Shown one piece after another: positions 60,851 through 64,000 of a DNA stretch of 64,000 nt. The first letter of the stretch is position 1. Every line of letters begins with the position of its first letter. Below the pieces are notes generated by a model, which ran no database searches, was not told the origin of the DNA, and saw only the letters and a program-made list of their open reading frames with translations. Source of the stretch: CALMZY01 sp052033915 (lineage in GTDB: Bacteria > Verrucomicrobiota > Kiritimatiellia > CAIQIC01 > JAGNIJ01); contig JBPOJF010000001.1 of the NCBI GenBank assembly GCA_052033915.1, positions 1-64,000 on the forward strand. Reading direction: 5' to 3'. A program made the position numbers and the translations under genes.

Positions 60851-63331
60851 CTAGCTGGTTCCGGCCAGTTGGCCGAACTTCAAACGATCGTCTGCGGCTG
60901 TGACCTCGATCACTTCCGACTTGATAATATTCCCCTTCAGAAGCTCCTCGGCGAGGGGATCTTCAAGGTATCGCTCCACGGCGCGCCGCAACGGACGCGC
61001 TCCATACAGCGGATCGAATCCCTTCTCAAGCAGGAACTCGCGCGCCGAATCGGCGAGGTGGATTTCGATGTTCTTCGCGGCGAGCCGGTCCCGGATCTTC
61101 CGGACTTCAAGTTCCAGTATCTTGACCACGTCCTCGCGGTTCAACTGCCTGAAGACAATGACTTCGTCCAGGCGGTTCAGGAGTTCGGGCCGGAAAACCT
61201 TCTTGGCTTCCTCGAGCATCTGGCGCTTCAGCGAGGCGTAGTCCGCGGAGACGTCCCCCTTGCTGAATCCGAGCCCGCCGCCCTTGCGGACGAAATCCGA
61301 ACCCAGGTTCGAGGTCATGATGACGATGGTATTCCGGAAATCCACCGAACGGCCGAGGCTGTCCGTGAGTTTCCCTTCCTCCAGAATCTGGAGGAGAATG
61401 TGCATGACGTCGGGATGCGCCTTTTCGATCTCGTCGAACAGGACAACGGAATACGGCCGGCGGCGAACCCGCTCGGTCAACTGGCCGCCCTCCTCATACC
61501 CCACGTACCCCGGAGGCGAACCGACGAGTCGCGACACGGCGAACTTCTCCATGTACTCGGACATGTCGATCTGGATCAGCGCGTCGGCGTTGTCGAACAT
61601 GAACTCGGCCAGCGCCTTGGCGAGCAGGGTCTTGCCGACACCCGTGGGGCCCAGGAAGATGAACGAACCGATGGGCCGCTTCGGATCCTTCAAGTCGGCC
61701 CGCGAACGGCGCAGGGACTTCGAAATGACCGCAACCGCTTCCCCCTGTCCGACCACCTTGTCCTCGATATCCTTTTCCATATGGAGAAGGCGCGCCATCT
61801 CGACCTCTTCCATCTTGGTCAGGGGAACGCCGGTCCACTTCGAGACGATGACCATGATATCCTCGGCGTTGACGGTGACGACCGCCTCATCGCGGGACTT
61901 CCGCCAGGTCTCCATCAACTTTTCCATCTCCTCGCGGGACGTTCGCTCCTGATCGCGGAACGACGCGGCTTCTTCAAAATGCTGGGCGCGAATGGCCTCC
62001 TCTTTCTGCTTTTTGATCTCCTCGATCTTCTTTTCCTGCTCCTTGATCTCGGGCGGCCGCGTCATCGCGGCAATGCGCGCGCGGGCGCCCGCCTCGTCCA
62101 TCAAGTCAATCGCCTTGTCGGGCAGGAACCGGTCGGTCACATAGCGCGAAGACAGGGTGGCCGCTTCAGCGATCGCGTCATCCGTGATCTTCGCGTGATG
62201 ATGTTCTTCGTATTTCGGCCGCAGGCCCTTCAAAATCTCGATGGTTTCCTCGACCGAGGGCTCGCGCACCTTCACCGACTGGAACCGCCTCTCGAGCGCG
62301 GCGTCCTTCTCGATGAACTTCCGGTACTCGGCCAGCGTGGTCGCCCCGATGCACTGCAGTTCGCCCCGGGAGAGCGCGGGCTTGATGATGTTCGAGGCGT
62401 CCATCGCCCCTTCCGCCGAGCCCGCGCCGACAATCGTATGCAGTTCGTCGATGAAAAGGATGATATTCTTCGAGCGTTTGATCTCGTCCATCACCGCCTT
62501 GATGCGCTCTTCAAACTGGCCGCGGTACTTCGTCCCCGCCACCATCAGCGCCAGATCGAGCGTGACCACCTTCTTCTCGCGCAGCAATTCCGGCACATCG
62601 CCTTTGGCAATGGCCTGGGCCAGCCCCTCGACAATGGCGGTCTTCCCCACGCCTGCATCGCCGAGAAGCACGGGATTGTTCTTCGTCCGCCGGCATAGAA
62701 TCTGCATGACGCGCTCGATTTCGTTGGCGCGCCCGATGACCGGATCGAGCTTCCCCTTGTTCGCCATCTCCGTCAAATCGCGGCCGAACGTCGACAGCGC
62801 CGGGTTCTTCCCGTCGCGCGGCGCGGCCGGCTGGTTGGGGCGCGGCGCCTCGCCGGGTTCGGCGGAATCGGGAAGCGGCTCCGCGTTCGGATCGTAATTC
62901 GGGTCCAGTTCCTTCATGACCTCGATGCGGGTCTTGTCCAGATCCACAGCGAGGTTCTTCAGGACGCGCGCAGCCACGCCCTCGCCTTCGCGAAGAAGGC
63001 CCAGAAGGATGTGCTCGGTTCCCACGTAGGCGTGGTTGAGCGCCCGGGCTTCGTTGCCCGCCAGCGCGAGCACCTTCTTGACGCGCGGAGTAAAAGGCAC
63101 ATTGCCCACGGTCTTGGTCTCGGGGCCAACGCCGACCGCCTTCTCAACCTCCAGCCGGACCGATTCGAGGTTGACGTTCATCTTCTGGAGAACGTTGACG
63201 GCGACGCCCTGCCCCAAGACGATCAGGCCGAGGAGAATATGCTCAGTCCCGACGTAGCCGTGGTTGAACCGGTCGGCTTCCTTGCGAGCCAGCTGTAGAA
63301 CCTGTTGCGCCCTTGGAGTGAAATTATTCAT
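60851..63331 (-). CDS. clpC: ClpC, ATPase subunit of the Clp protease
   Basis: An 826-residue Hsp100. Two N-terminal Clp repeats (1-145, each with VGTEHILLGL), first AAA domain with Walker A GDAGVGKT (224-231), a short ClpC-type middle domain with a UVR-like motif (AIRAQHFEEAASFRDQE, about 445-461), and a second AAA domain with Walker A GPTGVGKT and SPPGYVGYEEGGQLT. It unfolds substrates for ClpP. The N-terminal repeats of ClpC recognise phospho-arginine in Firmicutes, and here the gene lies directly downstream of mcsB (3 bases). Strongly supported by length and domain order. Confidence 0.96.
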   Translation of the reverse strand: MNNFTPRAQQVLQLARKEADRFNHGYVGTEHILLGLIVLGQGVAVNVLQKMNVNLESVRLEVEKAVGVGPETKTVGNVPFTPRVKKVLALAGNEARALNHAYVGTEHILLGLLREGEGVAARVLKNLAVDLDKTRIEVMKELDPNYDPNAEPLPDSAEPGEAPRPNQPAAPRDGKNPALSTFGRDLTEMANKGKLDPVIGRANEIERVMQILCRRTKNNPVLLGDAGVGKTAIVEGLAQAIAKGDVPELLREKKVVTLDLALMVAGTKYRGQFEERIKAVMDEIKRSKNIILFIDELHTIVGAGSAEGAMDASNIIKPALSRGELQCIGATTLAEYRKFIEKDAALERRFQSVKVREPSVEETIEILKGLRPKYEEHHHAKITDDAIAEAATLSSRYVTDRFLPDKAIDLMDEAGARARIAAMTRPPEIKEQEKKIEEIKKQKEEAIRAQHFEEAASFRDQERTSREEMEKLMETWRKSRDEAVVTVNAEDIMVIVSKWTGVPLTKMEEVEMARLLHMEKDIEDKVVGQGEAVAVISKSLRRSRADLKDPKRPIGSFIFLGPTGVGKTLLAKALAEFMFDNADALIQIDMSEYMEKFAVSRLVGSPPGYVGYEEGGQLTERVRRRPYSVVLFDEIEKAHPDVMHILLQILEEGKLTDSLGRSVDFRNTIVIMTSNLGSDFVRKGGGLGFSKGDVSADYASLKRQMLEEAKKVFRPELLNRLDEVIVFRQLNREDVVKILELEVRKIRDRLAAKNIEIHLADSAREFLLEKGFDPLYGARPLRRAVERYLEDPLAEELLKGNIIKSEVIEVTAADDRLKFGQLAGTS

Positions 63332-63334
63332 GTA

Positions 63335-64000
63335 TCAATTCGATCCCGGCCCGCCCTTTTCAGCCTCTTTCAGTTTTTCCCTGACGAGACCGGCCCGAGC
63401 CTGATCCCTGTCTTTCGCCTTCAACTTCTTGCCTTCGGACTTCTGCAGATGCGCCGGCTGGGTCATGAGCAACAACTCGTCAACGACCCTTCGGTTCATT
63501 TTTTTCAGTATACCCAAATCAATGCCGAGACGCAAGCCGGAGAGCAGATCCAGCGCTTCCTTCGAGGTCAGAATGTGCGCGTGGGCCAGAATCCCGTAGG
63601 CCCTGCCGACGTGGTCGCGCAACATGGCCTCCTTGCGTTCCATCAGCCGCGCCCGGGCGTTTTTCTCGTGTTCGACGATCTCCAGGACGACCTGCGTCAA
63701 ATTCGCGATCGTCGTTTCCTCTTTCTCACCCAGGCTGATCTGGTTCGAGATCTGGAACATGTTGCCCACCGCCTCCGTGCCCTCCCCCCAAAGCCCGCGA
63801 ACCGCCAGGCCGATCTTGCTCACCCCCTTGACGATCGGGTTGATGTCGTTCGCCAGTACAAGCCCCGGGACGTGCAGCATCACGCTGGCCCGCATGCCGG
63901 TTCCCACGTTGGACGGGCAGGCGGTCAGAAAACCGAAGCGCGGCGAGAACGCGTACGAAACGTGCTGCTCGATCTCGTTGTCCATCGCGTCGATGGCCTT
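63335..64000 (-). CDS. mcsB: Protein-arginine kinase McsB, C-terminal part (cut by window edge)
   Basis: 222 visible residues of an ATP:guanido phosphotransferase. TACPSNVGTGMRASVMLHVPGL is the phosphagen-kinase motif with the active-site Cys, QISNQISLGEKEETTIANL follows, and the C-terminus has the McsB-type RDxxRA sequence (RDQARAGLVREKL), the phospho-arginine allosteric site known in Bacillus. The frame runs to the window edge, so the ATP-binding N-terminal half lies outside. It phosphorylates arginines on proteins, marking them for ClpC-ClpP. Eukaryotic arginine kinases lack the RDxxRA site. Confidence 0.92.
   Translation of the reverse strand, partial: KAIDAMDNEIEQHVSYAFSPRFGFLTACPSNVGTGMRASVMLHVPGLVLANDINPIVKGVSKIGLAVRGLWGEGTEAVGNMFQISNQISLGEKEETTIANLTQVVLEIVEHEKNARARLMERKEAMLRDHVGRAYGILAHAHILTSKEALDLLSGLRLGIDLGILKKMNRRVVDELLLMTQPAHLQKSEGKKLKAKDRDQARAGLVREKLKEAEKGGPGSN

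Noticed and set aside
60869..62698. A 609-codon plus-strand frame over clpC
   Set aside because: Antisense to clpC, whose domains are complete; the frame has no independent support.

Overview
The window looks like a chromosomal segment from a GC-rich, Gram-negative bacterium of the PVC group. A Kiritimatiellota or Verrucomicrobiota member is my best guess, at moderate confidence. The Gram-negative envelope is shown by lptD, lpxA, fabZ, kdsD, two LpxL-type acyltransferases, an OmpA-type protein, a porin and a type II secretion secretin. A McsB-ClpC protein-arginine-phosphorylation pair, best known from Firmicutes, sits at the right edge. I found no phage, integrase, insertion sequence or CRISPR array, and most of the window reads as ordinary core genome.

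Layout. 1-829: start of a minus-strand gene, then a gene-poor, hairpin-rich stretch. 830-9968: a flavoprotein, a nitroreductase, SMC, a small membrane protein, and a family B DNA polymerase whose stop codon overlaps the start of type II secretion pseudopilin genes (gspG, gspI-like). 9991-19693: a long minus-strand run covering a membrane-anchored transglutaminase-like protein, an ABC-2 exporter pair, a glycosyltransferase, a zinc-ribbon protein, LptD, a sugar epimerase and an inositol-phosphatase-like enzyme; this looks like envelope biogenesis. 19840-27862: phosphate uptake, with a porin, a winged-helix protein and pstB on the plus strand facing pstS-pstC-pstA on the minus strand, a DUF4375 protein between them, and phoU divergent from pstS. 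27914-36947: a PHP phosphatase, then fabZ-lpxA-gspD-gspE-gspF as one minus-strand operon, preceded by a DinG-type helicase. 36984-37529: three tRNAs (Lys, Gly, Leu). 37548-44241: an aminotransferase, an unusual two-domain NDK protein, RsmB-like methyltransferase, KdsD and a PpiD/SurA-like chaperone. 44273-49168: a relic of rpiB followed by a deoxynucleoside salvage operon (deoC, deoB, deoA, purine nucleoside phosphorylase, cdd). 49273-51137: initiator tRNA, an FmdB-type protein and an OmpA/TSP3 protein. 51269-60763: two GH94 phosphorylases, a small membrane protein, two lipid A-type acyltransferases and a GH31 glycosidase. 60851-64000: clpC and mcsB (cut by the window edge).

How the parts work together. 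LpxA, FabZ, KdsD, the acyltransferases and LptD cover steps from lipid A building to LPS insertion. GspD/E/F/G/I give most of a type II secretion machine, although its genes lie at two sites. The Pst genes, PhoU and the porin form a phosphate uptake unit. The deo cluster turns deoxyribonucleosides into central carbon intermediates. The GH94 and GH31 enzymes lack signal peptides and would act on imported oligosaccharides.

The most interesting non-gene signals are four sigma70-like promoters placed 7-9 bases ahead of a start codon (candidate leaderless mRNAs), a tandem palindrome with a 31-bp period found at two sites, an 18-bp inverted repeat sharing the 3' end of tRNA-Lys, and the rpiB relic upstream of deoC.
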